DNA from: Bacillota bacterium
Lineage (GTDB): Bacteria > Bacillota > SHA-98 > Ch115
DNA: 64,000 nucleotides
Assembly: GCA_013178415.1 (NCBI GenBank)
Contig: JABLXA010000007.1
Span: 88,202 to 152,201, forward strand
Direction of reading: 5' to 3'
Each line of letters starts with the position of its first letter. Position 1 is the first letter of the stretch. A program made the translations under genes and the position numbers. Shown here piece by piece: positions 8,441-17,010 of this stretch. The notes beneath the pieces are model-generated. The model made no database searches. It worked only from the letters and a program-made list of their open reading frames with translations, and was not told where the DNA came from.

Positions 8441-8792
8441 ACGAATCTTTACAAGATATCGGCTGAACCAGGCGAGGGCGGCGCTGCTAATGTCCCGGCT
8501 GGAGCGCACAGGCGGGAGCATCATCCTCAGAATCCCCAAAGGTGAGAGTAAGTATGAGGACGGACTTGCAGACCTTGCGGACATAAGCCGGGAGCTGGAC
8601 GCATACGAGGCGGTATTCATGGCGCTGAACCGGATCGAGAGGATATTCGTCCGATTGAGGTATGACGAAGGGTTTTCCATAGCTGGAGTGGCGCGGGAGT
8701 TGGGGATAAGCGAACGGAGCGTATACAGGCTGAGGGATCAGGTATTTGGCAAAGCGGCGGCAGTATTGGGATGGCAGGAAAATGTCAGTTGA
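8403..8792 (+). CDS. Sigma-70 region-4-like late regulator (ArpU/RinA-type role)
   Basis: 129 residues from a TTG after AGGAAA, or 122 from the ATG at 8424. The C-terminal third, VRLRYDEGFSIAGVARELGI then SERSVYRLRDQV, is a helix-turn-helix of the sigma region 4 type. The N terminus is helical. Proteins of this shape just upstream of the HNH-terminase genes in Firmicute phages activate transcription of the packaging and head genes. A similar role for the operon starting at 8882 is inferred from position. Confidence 0.7.
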   Translation: MSKLSPTMKQAIERIFTRYRLNQARAALLMSRLERTGGSIILRIPKGESKYEDGLADLADISRELDAYEAVFMALNRIERIFVRLRYDEGFSIAGVARELGISERSVYRLRDQVFGKAAAVLGWQENVS

Positions 8793-8842
8793 TTTAGCGA
8801 AAACCCTATGATACGGTTAAGATGGAAAATTAAGCTATGGGG

Positions 8843-8860
8843 GCCCGTCGAAAGGCGGGC
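8843..8860 (+). terminator. Stem-loop before the HNH gene
   Basis: GCCCG (8843-8847) and CGGGC (8856-8860) flank an 8-nt loop and are followed by TCTTTC. The stem is short and the U-run broken, so it may be a weak terminator or attenuator between early and late genes. Confidence 0.4.
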
Positions 8861-8881
8861 TCTTTCATTTGGGGTGATACC

Positions 8882-9232
8882 ATGCCGATGAAGCCATTAG
8901 GCCCTTGCCGGTATCCTGGGTGCCCTAATTTGCAGATACCTGGCGGGCATGGCTACTGTGAAGAGCATGTCAGGGAATACCGGCGCGAGGATGCAAGACG
9001 CAGGGGAAGCGCAAGGCAACGAGGCTACACCAGGCGCTATGAGAAAGCACGAATGTGGGCCCTCAAACGGCAGCCCCTATGCGTGCTGTGCAAGGCTGAA
9101 GGCCGGCTGACTGCGGCGACTGTCACTCACCATATCAAGCCATTGGCAGAAGGTGGGAGCAATAGCGCAGATAACCTTCTTCCCTTATGTGAGGCCTGCC
9201 ATGAACGCATGCACTCTAAGGAGGGGGGATAA
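8882..9232 (+). CDS. HNH endonuclease (packaging-associated)
   Basis: 116 residues from ATG 8882, chosen because GGGGTGA lies upstream and the product begins at the conserved first cysteine motif (CRYPGCPNL). The C-terminal half is the HNH nuclease: C-x2-C (LCVLCKAEG), HH of VTHHIKPL, N of SADNLLPLC and a second C-x2-CH pair (CEACHERMH). In HK97-type cos phages an HNH protein encoded immediately before terS works with terminase to cut cos. The same order here implies cos-type packaging of the satellite genome. Confidence 0.9.
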   Translation: MPMKPLGPCRYPGCPNLQIPGGHGYCEEHVREYRREDARRRGSARQRGYTRRYEKARMWALKRQPLCVLCKAEGRLTAATVTHHIKPLAEGGSNSADNLLPLCEACHERMHSKEGG

Positions 9233-9348
9233 GCTGTCGTCCCTTCTAGATGGCCATTTTTTCTAGACCCATCCCCTGGGGACCGGGTGCGGGGCCTTTT
9301 CTGAACGAGTGCAGTTAAAATCTGGTTTTTGCGGAGGGAGGATATGCC
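9233..9348 (+). other. Non-coding gap between HNH and small terminase; candidate cos region
   Basis: This 116-bp gap interrupts an otherwise overlapping operon. It holds short GC-rich palindromic words (for example CCCCTGGGG near 9282) and ends in a strong GGAGGGAGG ribosome site for terS. The cos site of cos-type phages is usually near this point. That is position-based inference only. Confidence 0.35.
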
Positions 9349-9813
9349 ATGAGCAGGCGGAAACCGACGGCCCTAAAGGTGCTGGAAGGCAACCCTGGGC
9401 GGCGTCCCTTGCCAAAAGGGGAGCCGAAGCCAAAGCCGGTGGCTCCTGGATGCCCTGACTGGCTGCCAACAGCAGCTGTGCGATATTGGAATGAGCTTGC
9501 GCCAAAGCTGGAGAAATTGGGTTTGCTTACCGAGATAGACGGCCAAGGCCTTGCAGACTACTGCTTATGCCTGGCCAGGCTGGAGGCAGCGGAAAAGGAT
9601 GTCGAAGCCCGAGGTCTGCTGGTGCCTGGCGACAGGGGATTAGTCAAGAACCCGGCATGTCAGCTGGCGCGAGAATATCGGGCAGCGGCGCAGAAGTGGG
9701 CGGCGAGATTCGGACTAGATCCTGCATCCCGAGCCGGGCTGGACCTCGCCAAAGAAAATGCCGAAGACGAGCTGGAAGAATTCCTGAAGGCAGGCAGAGA
9801 TAGTGGCGTTTAG
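9349..9813 (+). CDS. terS: Terminase small subunit, P27 family
   Basis: 154 residues. The N-terminal signature KPTALKVLEGNPGRRPLP is diagnostic of the phage P27-type small terminase. The central helical part contains the DNA-recognition region and the C-terminal acidic helix is used for oligomer and large-subunit contact. It selects the element's own DNA at the packaging site. Having a separate terS is a key feature of satellites that package themselves. It overlaps terL by 11 bp. Confidence 0.92.
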   Translation: MSRRKPTALKVLEGNPGRRPLPKGEPKPKPVAPGCPDWLPTAAVRYWNELAPKLEKLGLLTEIDGQGLADYCLCLARLEAAEKDVEARGLLVPGDRGLVKNPACQLAREYRAAAQKWAARFGLDPASRAGLDLAKENAEDELEEFLKAGRDSGV

Positions 9814-11341
9814 TGAGGCGCGGGCGGCCCATGCCGTGAGGTTTATAAATCTCCTCAAGCATACCAAGGGCAAATGGGCTGGCCGGCCATTCGACCTTCG
9901 GCCATGGCAGGAGAAGGTCATTCGCGACGTCTTTGGCACTTTGAGGCCTGACGGGACGCGGCGATACCGGACGACATATATAGAGATACCCCGCAAGAAC
10001 GGGAAAACGAGCCTGGCTGCGGCTATAGCGCTGTATATGCTTGTGGCCGATGGTGAGAAGGGCGCGGAGATATATTCGGCGGCGTGTGACAGGGATCAGG
10101 CGGCGTTGACATTCGACATAGCGCGGGAGATGGTGCTGCAGGCGCCGGCGTTAAAGAAGATCCTGAAGGTGGTGGATTCGCAGAAGCGGATAGTTTACCC
10201 GGCCATGGGGAGCTTTTACCGGGTGATAGCGGCTGACGCGGACTCCTCGCATGGTTTTAACGCACATGCCATTATAGCGGATGAATTGCATGCCTGGCCG
10301 AACCGCAGGCTGTGGGACGTGCTGACGACTTCGACAGGGGCCCGGACGCAGCCCCTGATATTCACGATAACTACGGCGGGGTATGACCGAAACAGCATTT
10401 GCTATGAGCAGCACGACTACGCAAAGAAGATCCTTGACGGCGTGATAGAGGACCCTAGCTTCTATGCCGTGATTTACGCGGCTGATGAGGGCGATGACTG
10501 GGAGAGCGAAGAAACCTGGCGCAAGGCGAACCCGGCCCTGGGCGACTTTCGGAGCCTGGAGGAGATGCGCGAGCTATACCGGCGGGCGAAGGAGCAGCCA
10601 GGTTTGCAGAACACGTTCCGCAGGCTATATCTCAATCAATGGACTTCGCAGGAGACACGGTGGCTAGATATGGCGGCATGGGACGCATGCGGGGGCCCCG
10701 TGGAGGCCGAGAAGCTGAAAGGCCGGGACTGTTACGCCGGCATCGACTTATCGACTACCACAGACTTAACGGCTGTGGTGTTGGCCTTCCCGATGGAGGA
10801 TGGGACGGTGCGGGTGATACCGCACTTCTTTATTCCTGGGGATACGGCGCAGAAGAAGGAAGAACGCGATCGCGTGCCATATTTGACATGGGCAAAACAG
10901 GGATATGTACACATGACCCCTGGGAATTGCATTGATTATTCGTATGTCGAGGCGAAGATCAAGGAATTGGCCAAGGAATACAGCGTGGTGGAATGGGCAT
11001 ATGACCGCTGGAATGCTGACATGTTGATCCAGCGGCTGCAGGAGGATGGCGCCAAAATGATACCGGTAGGGATGGGTTACGCAAGCCTTAGTGCTCCGAC
11101 GAAACACTTGGAGGCCCTGATTATGAACCGGCAGCTGGTGCATGGCGGGCATCCTGTGCTGAGGTGGTGCGCTGACAATGTGATGGTGGAGCAGGACCCG
11201 GCGGGCAATATCAAACCGTCGAAGGCCAAAAGCACACAAAGGATTGATGGGATCATGGCTTTAGTGCTGGCTATAAGCCGTCTGATGTTGAGGCCGCAGA
11301 AGCGCAACCCTTACGAAGAAAGGGGCGTGATCGTGTTGTGA
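9803..11341 (+). CDS. terL: Terminase large subunit (HK97-type)
   Basis: 512 residues from GTG 9803. ATPase half: Walker A PRKNGKTS at about residues 61-68 and Walker B AIIADELHAW near 150-160, followed by the coupling motif TITTAGYDRNS. Nuclease half: acidic residues in YAGIDLSTTTDLTAV (about 310), YDRWNAD (about 395) and DGIMALVLAISR near the end, the RNase H-like metal site. It pumps DNA into the prohead and cuts the concatemer. The length is normal for the family and no key residue is missing, so packaging is probably functional. Confidence 0.95.
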   Translation: MAFSEARAAHAVRFINLLKHTKGKWAGRPFDLRPWQEKVIRDVFGTLRPDGTRRYRTTYIEIPRKNGKTSLAAAIALYMLVADGEKGAEIYSAACDRDQAALTFDIAREMVLQAPALKKILKVVDSQKRIVYPAMGSFYRVIAADADSSHGFNAHAIIADELHAWPNRRLWDVLTTSTGARTQPLIFTITTAGYDRNSICYEQHDYAKKILDGVIEDPSFYAVIYAADEGDDWESEETWRKANPALGDFRSLEEMRELYRRAKEQPGLQNTFRRLYLNQWTSQETRWLDMAAWDACGGPVEAEKLKGRDCYAGIDLSTTTDLTAVVLAFPMEDGTVRVIPHFFIPGDTAQKKEERDRVPYLTWAKQGYVHMTPGNCIDYSYVEAKIKELAKEYSVVEWAYDRWNADMLIQRLQEDGAKMIPVGMGYASLSAPTKHLEALIMNRQLVHGGHPVLRWCADNVMVEQDPAGNIKPSKAKSTQRIDGIMALVLAISRLMLRPQKRNPYEERGVIVL

Positions 11342-11658
11342 GACATTTATTCAATAACACATTCACCCAGAAGCGATTCACGACCTACTACAACGAGTTT
11401 AACGAGCCTATAAGCGAATGGGTGACCATAGGGACCATCCAGGGGCGGCTGAGGATAGCAAATATGCAGGATCGTTTTGTGGCGGCATCCCTGAACGTAA
11501 CGCTGGAGTATATCTTCTACTGCGGCCCGGAGGTGGACATACGCCAGGGCGACAGGATCGAGCTGGGAGACACCAAGGTAGAAATCCTGGCGGTAAAAGA
11601 CCCGAGTTTTGCACGACACCATCTTGAATGCGAGGGCAAGACCGATACGCGGCCATAA
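11338..11658 (+). CDS. Head-tail joining / head-closure protein
   Basis: 106 residues from GTG 11338 overlapping the terL stop. The sequence MRHLFNNTFTQKRF...YNEFNEPISEW, followed by beta strands ending DRIELGDTKVEILAVKDP, matches the Phage_H_T_join fold (SPP1 gp16-like), a small beta-barrel ring that plugs the portal complex after packaging. In ordinary phages it lies after the capsid gene. Here it sits between terL and portal, an unusual order. Confidence 0.8.
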   Translation: MRHLFNNTFTQKRFTTYYNEFNEPISEWVTIGTIQGRLRIANMQDRFVAASLNVTLEYIFYCGPEVDIRQGDRIELGDTKVEILAVKDPSFARHHLECEGKTDTRP

Positions 11659-11667
11659 GGGGGCGGT

Positions 11668-13578
11668 ATGATGAGCTTTTGGAGAAGGCTATTCGGCAAA
11701 GAGGAAAAACGAGCGTTCGGACTAAGGGACCCCGACGGCTGGGTGCCTCTTATGGGCTGGGGCACAAATGCCGGCATAACGGTAACCCCTGAGACAGCGC
11801 TGACACATCCGGCTGTCCTGGGCGCTGTGCGGCTAGTGGCGGAGCTTACGGCGTCCCTGCCCCTGGTAGTCTATGAGCGAACAGACAGCGGACGCAGGCG
11901 GGCTGAGGATCATCCAATATACGCATTGATGCACGAGGTCCCTAATCCGTTAATGACGCCTTTCACATTCAAGGAAACGGTTGCTACCAGCTTACTTCTA
12001 TATGGCAATGCTTATGTGCTGGTGCAGTGGGGCGATACCGGTATACCAGTGGCGTTGTGGCCATTACACCCATCAAAGGTGCAGGTGGAAATGCCGGCAG
12101 GGGGCCCTATCATCTACCAGGTGACTGGCGCTAACGGGCAGCGGACCCCATACAGCCCTGACGACATTCTGCACGTGCCCTTGCTAGCGCTGGACGGGAT
12201 CATAGGCCGGTCTCCCGTGCAGTTGGCGCGGGAAGCAATAGGCGCGGCGCTGGCTGCCGAAGAACATGCTTCGGGCTACTTCGCGAACGCGGCAAGGCCT
12301 TCTGGGGTGCTAAAGACTGCCGGCATCCTCACCCCCGAGGCTGCCAAGAGGCTGCGGGAGAGCTGGCAGGCTGCTTATGGACACGGCAAGGCCGGGACCG
12401 CGGTGTTGGAGGACGGGATCGAGTTTCAGCCAATAAGCGGGAACGCGCAAGAATCGCAGCTAATCGAATCCCGGCAATTCGCTATGAGGACCATAGCGGC
12501 GGCTTTAAGGATCCCTCCGCACATGCTGGACCCGACGGCGAGGGGCACTTACGCGAATGTCGAGACGCAAAGCCTGGAATTCCTGACGTTTAGCTTGCAG
12601 CCATTCCTGACGCGGATCGAAGAGGCCTTCACATTGAAGTTGTTCCTGCCAGGAGAACGGAACCGTTACTTTGTGGAATTCCTGACGGACGGGCTGTTAA
12701 GGACTGATACGCGAACACGGTACATGGCTTACCAGATAGCCATTCAGAGTGGATTCATGACCGCAAATGAGGCAAGGCAGAAGGAGAACCTACCACCATT
12801 GCCGGAACCCCCGCAGAATAACCCAGTGCGGGCTATAGGGGTCCTTGAGACGCGAGCCGATAAGAAGCAGATAATCCTGGCGAGACATAAGCCGCAGATC
12901 GAGGCGATAGCGCGTCGGGTGATAGCCAGGGAGCGGGAAGACATACTGGCCATAGTGGGAAAAGCACTTGGACGGCGGGATATAGGGCAGGCTGAGACCG
13001 CAATAGCTGAGTATTACAAGCAGTCTGGCTGGATAGGGAATGAGTTTACTCCTGCATTCCGGGAGCTTGCCGCAGAGAGCAATAAAGAGGCCGCCAGTGA
13101 AGTCAATGCTTCGGCATGGAAAGATGATGAGTTAGATAATTACATCAAAGGCCATGCTGAGGCATATGCGGCTAAGCACGCCGGAATAAGCCTGGCGACA
13201 ATTCAGCCGGCGCTTCGGCTAGGGGCTGAGGCTGCCATATTGGAGGCCCTGGAGAGCATCCTATCTGACATGGAAGCTACGCGGCCCGGCAAGATCGCGG
13301 CGCTGGAGGTTGCCAATATCGGCAATGATGCAGCGCTGGAGACCTACCGAAAGGCTGGTATTACAAGGATAACCTGGCAGGCCAATGCCAGCGCGTGCGA
13401 ATTCTGCAAGAGGCTGAGCGGAAAGACGGTAGGCATAGGTGAACCTTTCGTGAATGTGGGCGAATCCATCCCTGGCCCGGCGGGGGACATGAGCAGGAAG
13501 CTGACGGCAAGGCAGCCAAGGATAAGACCGCCGATTCATCTTGGCTGTGAATGCACTTTAATTCCAGTTAGGGACTAG
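11668..13578 (+). CDS. Portal protein fused to a MuF-like minor head domain
   Basis: 636 residues; ribosome site GGGGGCGG before the ATG. Residues 1-400 are an HK97-family portal (ALTHPAVLGAVRLVAELTAS, LLLYGNAYVLV, RIPPHMLDP, YANVETQSLEFL). Residues about 440-636 are a Mu protein F-type domain ending in WQANASACEFCKRL and IHLGCECTLIPV, with the paired cysteines and histidine of that fold. Portal and MuF are usually separate adjacent genes, so this is a fusion that delivers the minor head protein at the portal vertex. The portal dodecamer is the DNA entry pore and terminase docking site. Confidence 0.92.
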   Translation: MMSFWRRLFGKEEKRAFGLRDPDGWVPLMGWGTNAGITVTPETALTHPAVLGAVRLVAELTASLPLVVYERTDSGRRRAEDHPIYALMHEVPNPLMTPFTFKETVATSLLLYGNAYVLVQWGDTGIPVALWPLHPSKVQVEMPAGGPIIYQVTGANGQRTPYSPDDILHVPLLALDGIIGRSPVQLAREAIGAALAAEEHASGYFANAARPSGVLKTAGILTPEAAKRLRESWQAAYGHGKAGTAVLEDGIEFQPISGNAQESQLIESRQFAMRTIAAALRIPPHMLDPTARGTYANVETQSLEFLTFSLQPFLTRIEEAFTLKLFLPGERNRYFVEFLTDGLLRTDTRTRYMAYQIAIQSGFMTANEARQKENLPPLPEPPQNNPVRAIGVLETRADKKQIILARHKPQIEAIARRVIAREREDILAIVGKALGRRDIGQAETAIAEYYKQSGWIGNEFTPAFRELAAESNKEAASEVNASAWKDDELDNYIKGHAEAYAAKHAGISLATIQPALRLGAEAAILEALESILSDMEATRPGKIAALEVANIGNDAALETYRKAGITRITWQANASACEFCKRLSGKTVGIGEPFVNVGESIPGPAGDMSRKLTARQPRIRPPIHLGCECTLIPVRD

Positions 13579-13588
13579 GAGGGAGAGC

Positions 13589-15259
13589 ATGAAGAGACGG
13601 CTCTTGGAGACCAGGGGCAGCGAACCGGAGGAGCTGGAGCTGCGGAACTTTGAGATGCGGCTGGCCGGCGATGATAATCAACCCGTGCTGACCGGCTATG
13701 CTGCGGTATTCAACCAAGATAGCACGGGATTGTTCTTCTCTGAGCGTATCAGGCCAGGCGCATTCAAGCGGAGCCTCGAAGCGAAGCAGGATGTCCTGGC
13801 GCTGGTAGACCACGACCGAGCAAAAGTGATAGGCCGGGTGAGCAATGGGACCCTATCCCTGCGCGAGGATGATAAAGGCCTTCTGGTGGAAATACGGCCA
13901 AACATGGAGACCACCTTTGGCCGTGACGTAGTGGCCAATGTCAAACGGCGGGACATTACGAACATGTCGTTCGGCTTTATCGCCAAAAAGGACGCATGGA
14001 CCCCAGACAAGACCGGCAAGAATGTCGCCCGTGAGATCATCGAGGCCGATCTGCGGGAAGTATCCATAGTTAGTATGCCGGCATACGCCGGAACATCTAT
14101 ACAGAAACGTGAGGAGGAATTGGACATGACGAAGAAAGAGCGGGAACTCCGCCAGAAGCTGGCGGGACTGAAGGAGCGGCATAGTGCCATACTGGGAAAG
14201 GACAATCTGACCGATGAGGAGCGCGCGGAGCAGCTATCCCTGGCCAAGGAGATCCGGAGCATAGAGGCGCAGATCGCGGAGATAGCGAAGGAGGCCCCTG
14301 CTGAGGCCCCTGCGGCTGCCCCTGTTGCTGTGGTCCCTGCGCCTGCTTCTGATGAGCAGCGGGCATTTAACGTGTATCTTCGTACGGGTGAGACGCGGGC
14401 CCTGAACGTCGGGACGGATGCTGGCGGCGGCGTGTTGGCCCCCCAGGGATTCATAGCTGAGGTGCTCCGTGCCAGACAGGAAACGGCTGTTATGCGGCGC
14501 GTGGCCCGTGTCATTGGCCCGGTAAATTCGGCGCAGGTGGAGATACCGCGGAGCCTTACCGGTGTTACCGCGACCTGGCTTGCCGAGAATGCGGCTATCG
14601 TGCCTGGAGATCCTAGCTTCGACAAGCTGACCTTCACGCTTCACAAGATGGGGGCCCTGACCCAAGTTAGCAATGAGCTCCTGGCCGACAGCGGAATAAA
14701 TGTGGAGGCCCTGCTTTCGCAGTTATTCGGCGAGGCCTTAGCGAAACTGGAGGATGCAGCGTTTTTCAATGGCAATGTCGCAGGACAGCCAAAGGGAATC
14801 CTGCAGGATGCCAACATTCAGACCGTAGCGGCTGCAGCTGGTGCAGCGGTGAGTGTGGACGACATACTGAACCTCTATGATGCAGTGCCCCCGCAATATC
14901 AGGGGACCGCTGTATGGGTGATGAATCCTGCTACTATGAGTCTACTTCGCAAGCTGAAGGATACTGCTGGTAGACTGATGCTGACCTCCGACTTGACCGG
15001 TCCGGCGCCAATAACCCTGCTTGGCAGGCCGGTATACCTGAGCTCCAACATGCCGGCGGTGGCGCTCAATGCGAAGAGCATCCTCTTCGGGGACCTTCGC
15101 GACGCCTATATAATCGTGGACCATGCGAATCTAGGCGTGCAGCGGAGCGCAGACCGGTACTTCGAGGCTGACCAGGTGGCATTCCGGGTGATAGCCCGTG
15201 TAGACGGCCAGGTGGCGCTGCCGGAAGCTGTGCGCATCCTCAAACAACCTGCGGCGTAA
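13589..15259 (+). CDS. Prohead protease fused to HK97-fold major capsid protein
   Basis: 556 residues. Residues 15-170 form a HK97-family (U35) prohead protease with likely catalytic H75 (LVDHDRAKV), S127 (TNMSFGF) and an acidic partner near E157 (REVSIVSMPAY). Residues 180-240 are a coiled-coil scaffold (delta) segment followed by an Ala/Pro-rich linker. Residues 265-556 are the HK97 capsid fold (GGGVLAPQGF, ATWLAENAAI, NGNVAGQPKGIL, RVDGQVALPEAVR). The protease presumably frees itself and trims the delta domain during maturation. An internal ribosome site and ATG at residue 180 would also give separate capsid subunits. Confidence 0.93.
   Translation: MKRRLLETRGSEPEELELRNFEMRLAGDDNQPVLTGYAAVFNQDSTGLFFSERIRPGAFKRSLEAKQDVLALVDHDRAKVIGRVSNGTLSLREDDKGLLVEIRPNMETTFGRDVVANVKRRDITNMSFGFIAKKDAWTPDKTGKNVAREIIEADLREVSIVSMPAYAGTSIQKREEELDMTKKERELRQKLAGLKERHSAILGKDNLTDEERAEQLSLAKEIRSIEAQIAEIAKEAPAEAPAAAPVAVVPAPASDEQRAFNVYLRTGETRALNVGTDAGGGVLAPQGFIAEVLRARQETAVMRRVARVIGPVNSAQVEIPRSLTGVTATWLAENAAIVPGDPSFDKLTFTLHKMGALTQVSNELLADSGINVEALLSQLFGEALAKLEDAAFFNGNVAGQPKGILQDANIQTVAAAAGAAVSVDDILNLYDAVPPQYQGTAVWVMNPATMSLLRKLKDTAGRLMLTSDLTGPAPITLLGRPVYLSSNMPAVALNAKSILFGDLRDAYIIVDHANLGVQRSADRYFEADQVAFRVIARVDGQVALPEAVRILKQPAA
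14111..14128 (+). promoter_or_regulatory. Internal ribosome-binding site and start within the protease-capsid gene
   Basis: GAGGAGG at 14111-14117 lies 8 nt before an in-frame ATG (14126), exactly at the boundary between the protease domain and the delta/capsid part. Translation from here would give a 377-residue capsid protein without protease, allowing many more capsid than protease copies. Confidence 0.65.
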
Positions 15260-15277
15260 CCCGGGCGCCGTGGTTAA

Positions 15278-15299
15278 AGGGCGGGAGAACCCCCGCCCT
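15278..15299 (+). terminator. Strong stem-loop after the capsid gene
   Basis: AGGGCGGG (15278-15285) pairs with CCCGCCCT (15292-15299) around AGAACC. It is followed by AGTTTCAC rather than a full U-run, so it may stabilise the capsid mRNA or partly terminate, lowering connector expression. Confidence 0.55.
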
Positions 15300-15326
15300 A
15301 GTTTCACATAAAGGGGGCGCTGGAAT

Positions 15327-15863
15327 ATGTATGAGCTGGTTTCCAACAGCGAGGCATTGACCTACCTGCAGCTACCGGCGACGGTAGATCTAACACAGTT
15401 GATCACCAACATATCTGCCCGGATCGAAACTTATACAGGCCGGTGGTTTATAACCCGGCCCGTGGTGGATGTCCTTGACTCCGGCGGCGGGGGCATGCTG
15501 TTCCTGAGCCGGTATCCCGTGCAGGGGACCCCTACGGTGACGGACTTAACCGCGAATACGCAGGTGACAGACTTCCTGACATACAGCGGCAGCGGGATGC
15601 TGTATCGCGAGGGGGGCTGGGAGGCCGGCAGGCAGCGGTATCGGATAGAGTATCAGGCCGGTATATGCGCTGATGTGGCCACAGTGCCCGCGGATGTGAA
15701 GCAGGCGGCGCTGGAGTGGATCAAGGCCCGCTATGACCGGCGGGACCCGGCAATAAGGCGAGAGCAGTTAGGCGATTACTCCTATAGTGCTGATGAGCCG
15801 GACGGTATCCCCCCTGGCGTCAAGGCGGCGCTGTCCTTATGGTGTGTGCCGAGGGGGCATTGA
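15327..15863 (+). CDS. Head-tail connector (HK97 gp6-like)
   Basis: 178 residues. The N-terminal helices (SNSEALTYLQLPATVDLTQL then ISARIETYTGRWF) and the C-terminal VPADVKQAALEWIKARYDRR match the gp6/YqbG-type adaptor that binds beneath the portal. It would form the interface on which a tail docks. It is the last virion gene of the element: what follows are regulators, not tail genes. The satellite would therefore build a closed, tail-ready head and need tails from another phage. Confidence 0.8.
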   Translation: MYELVSNSEALTYLQLPATVDLTQLITNISARIETYTGRWFITRPVVDVLDSGGGGMLFLSRYPVQGTPTVTDLTANTQVTDFLTYSGSGMLYREGGWEAGRQRYRIEYQAGICADVATVPADVKQAALEWIKARYDRRDPAIRREQLGDYSYSADEPDGIPPGVKAALSLWCVPRGH

Positions 15864-15864
15864 T

Positions 15865-16746
15865 ATGCTCTCTGAACAACAAAAGGCGCTTATCTTGAAC
15901 CATCTGGGGTTAGCAAGGTTTATGGCCCGAAAATTCCGGAATAACGAATATCTGAGTTACGATGACCTGCTTGGAATAGCTAATCTTGCCTTGGTGCGTG
16001 CAGCGGCGGCATTTCCGGAATCCGATGCCTGCAGAAGTGGCGTCCCTTTCAAGACTTTTGCCGCAAAGTATATGAGGATTGCGCTGCTGACAGCCCTTCG
16101 TGAGTCATTGCCGGTGCATGTGCCACAGGAGGCGAACCTACGGGCAGGCATTTTCAACCAGGCGGAGGCGGCGCGGATTGCGCGGGGGGACGACCGCATG
16201 AGTGATGCGGAGCTTGCCGCGACCCTGGGCTGGACGGAGGATCAGGCGCGAAGAATACGGCGCCTGGTGCCTGCGCTGCACGCTGGTATGTCTTTGGATG
16301 TGCCGGTTGAAGGCCCTGATGGTGACGAGGAACCTTTTGGTAATTTCTTTGAAGATCCTGAAGAAGACGTGGAGGCGGAGGTTTTGGACAGGCTAGCCCG
16401 CGAAGAAGAGCTTGAACGCCTGCGAGGGATCATTGCCGGGCTGCCGCATTCGATGAAATTGGCCATATCACTGCGTTTCGGTCTGCATACTCCCAAATGT
16501 GAGCGAATCACCATAGCGGAGGTGCTGAGCGTCTTTATCGGCATGGGCTGTGTTACATGCACGGCGTTAAAGAGGGTGAGGGAACATGCGGGCGTCGCGG
16601 GTGCAGGAGAGAGCAGAGGATATTCTTTGGACGATTGTTATGCTCGAAAGGGCGCTGCGGCAAAGGCGAAAGAGCGCCGGGGCGCGGACCTCTGGCGGCG
16701 TATTGCAAGCGGGGAAGAGGAAATCCCGATTTTATGCGAGCAGTGA
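15865..16746 (+). CDS. Sigma-70-family factor encoded by the satellite
   Basis: About 293 residues from the ATG at 15865, just after the connector stop (GAGGGGG upstream). Region 2 is visible in YLSYDDLLGIANLALVRAAA and FKTFAAKYMRIALLTAL, a region 3-like helical segment in MSDAELAATLGWTEDQARRI, an acidic linker, then region 4 from LPHSMKLAISLRFGL to ALKRVREHAGV. The C-terminal 60 residues are not typical. It could direct RNA polymerase to late element promoters or to helper genes. Its place after the structural genes is unusual. The last 161 nt overlap the next gene in another frame. Confidence 0.75.
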   Translation: MLSEQQKALILNHLGLARFMARKFRNNEYLSYDDLLGIANLALVRAAAAFPESDACRSGVPFKTFAAKYMRIALLTALRESLPVHVPQEANLRAGIFNQAEAARIARGDDRMSDAELAATLGWTEDQARRIRRLVPALHAGMSLDVPVEGPDGDEEPFGNFFEDPEEDVEAEVLDRLAREEELERLRGIIAGLPHSMKLAISLRFGLHTPKCERITIAEVLSVFIGMGCVTCTALKRVREHAGVAGAGESRGYSLDDCYARKGAAAKAKERRGADLWRRIASGEEEIPILCEQ

Positions 16747-17005
16747 GCAAGAACGGTATGTTATAGCGAATGAGCGGGACTTTAGGAAGGCTAAGGCGTT
16801 GATGGATATTCTCCGGCCAATTGAGCTAACCTGGCTGGAGGCAGTAGTGTTGCTCCATTATTATTTTCGCAACCTGACCTTAGAGGATACCGCGACTGCG
16901 GCAGGGGCGCATATTTTTGAGATCATGAAGGCCCGCGACTCATTGCTTACCAAGGTAGCTAGAGCGGCAGGCTATATAGGCGAAGATCAGGCGCTGAATC
17001 AATAG
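16586..17005 (+). CDS. Small regulator, sigma region-4-like C terminus
   Basis: 139 residues, ATG after GAGGGAAC; the first 161 nt overlap the sigma-factor gene. The C-terminal half (IELTWLEAVVLLHYYFRNLT then LEDTATAAGAHIFEIMKARD) resembles a region 4 helix-turn-helix. The basic N-terminal third is shared with overlap sequence and less convincing, so the true start could be further in. It ends just before a strong terminator, making it the last gene of the long rightward operon. Function inferred as transcription control. Confidence 0.6.
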   Translation: MRASRVQERAEDILWTIVMLERALRQRRKSAGARTSGGVLQAGKRKSRFYASSEQERYVIANERDFRKAKALMDILRPIELTWLEAVVLLHYYFRNLTLEDTATAAGAHIFEIMKARDSLLTKVARAAGYIGEDQALNQ

Positions 17006-17010
17006 CGCAT

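Noticed and set aside
13696..14637. Long open frame antisense to the protease-capsid gene, and similar antisense frames across terL and portal.
   Set aside because: GC-rich third positions open the antisense frame; no ribosome site or family resemblance, while the sense frames are clear.
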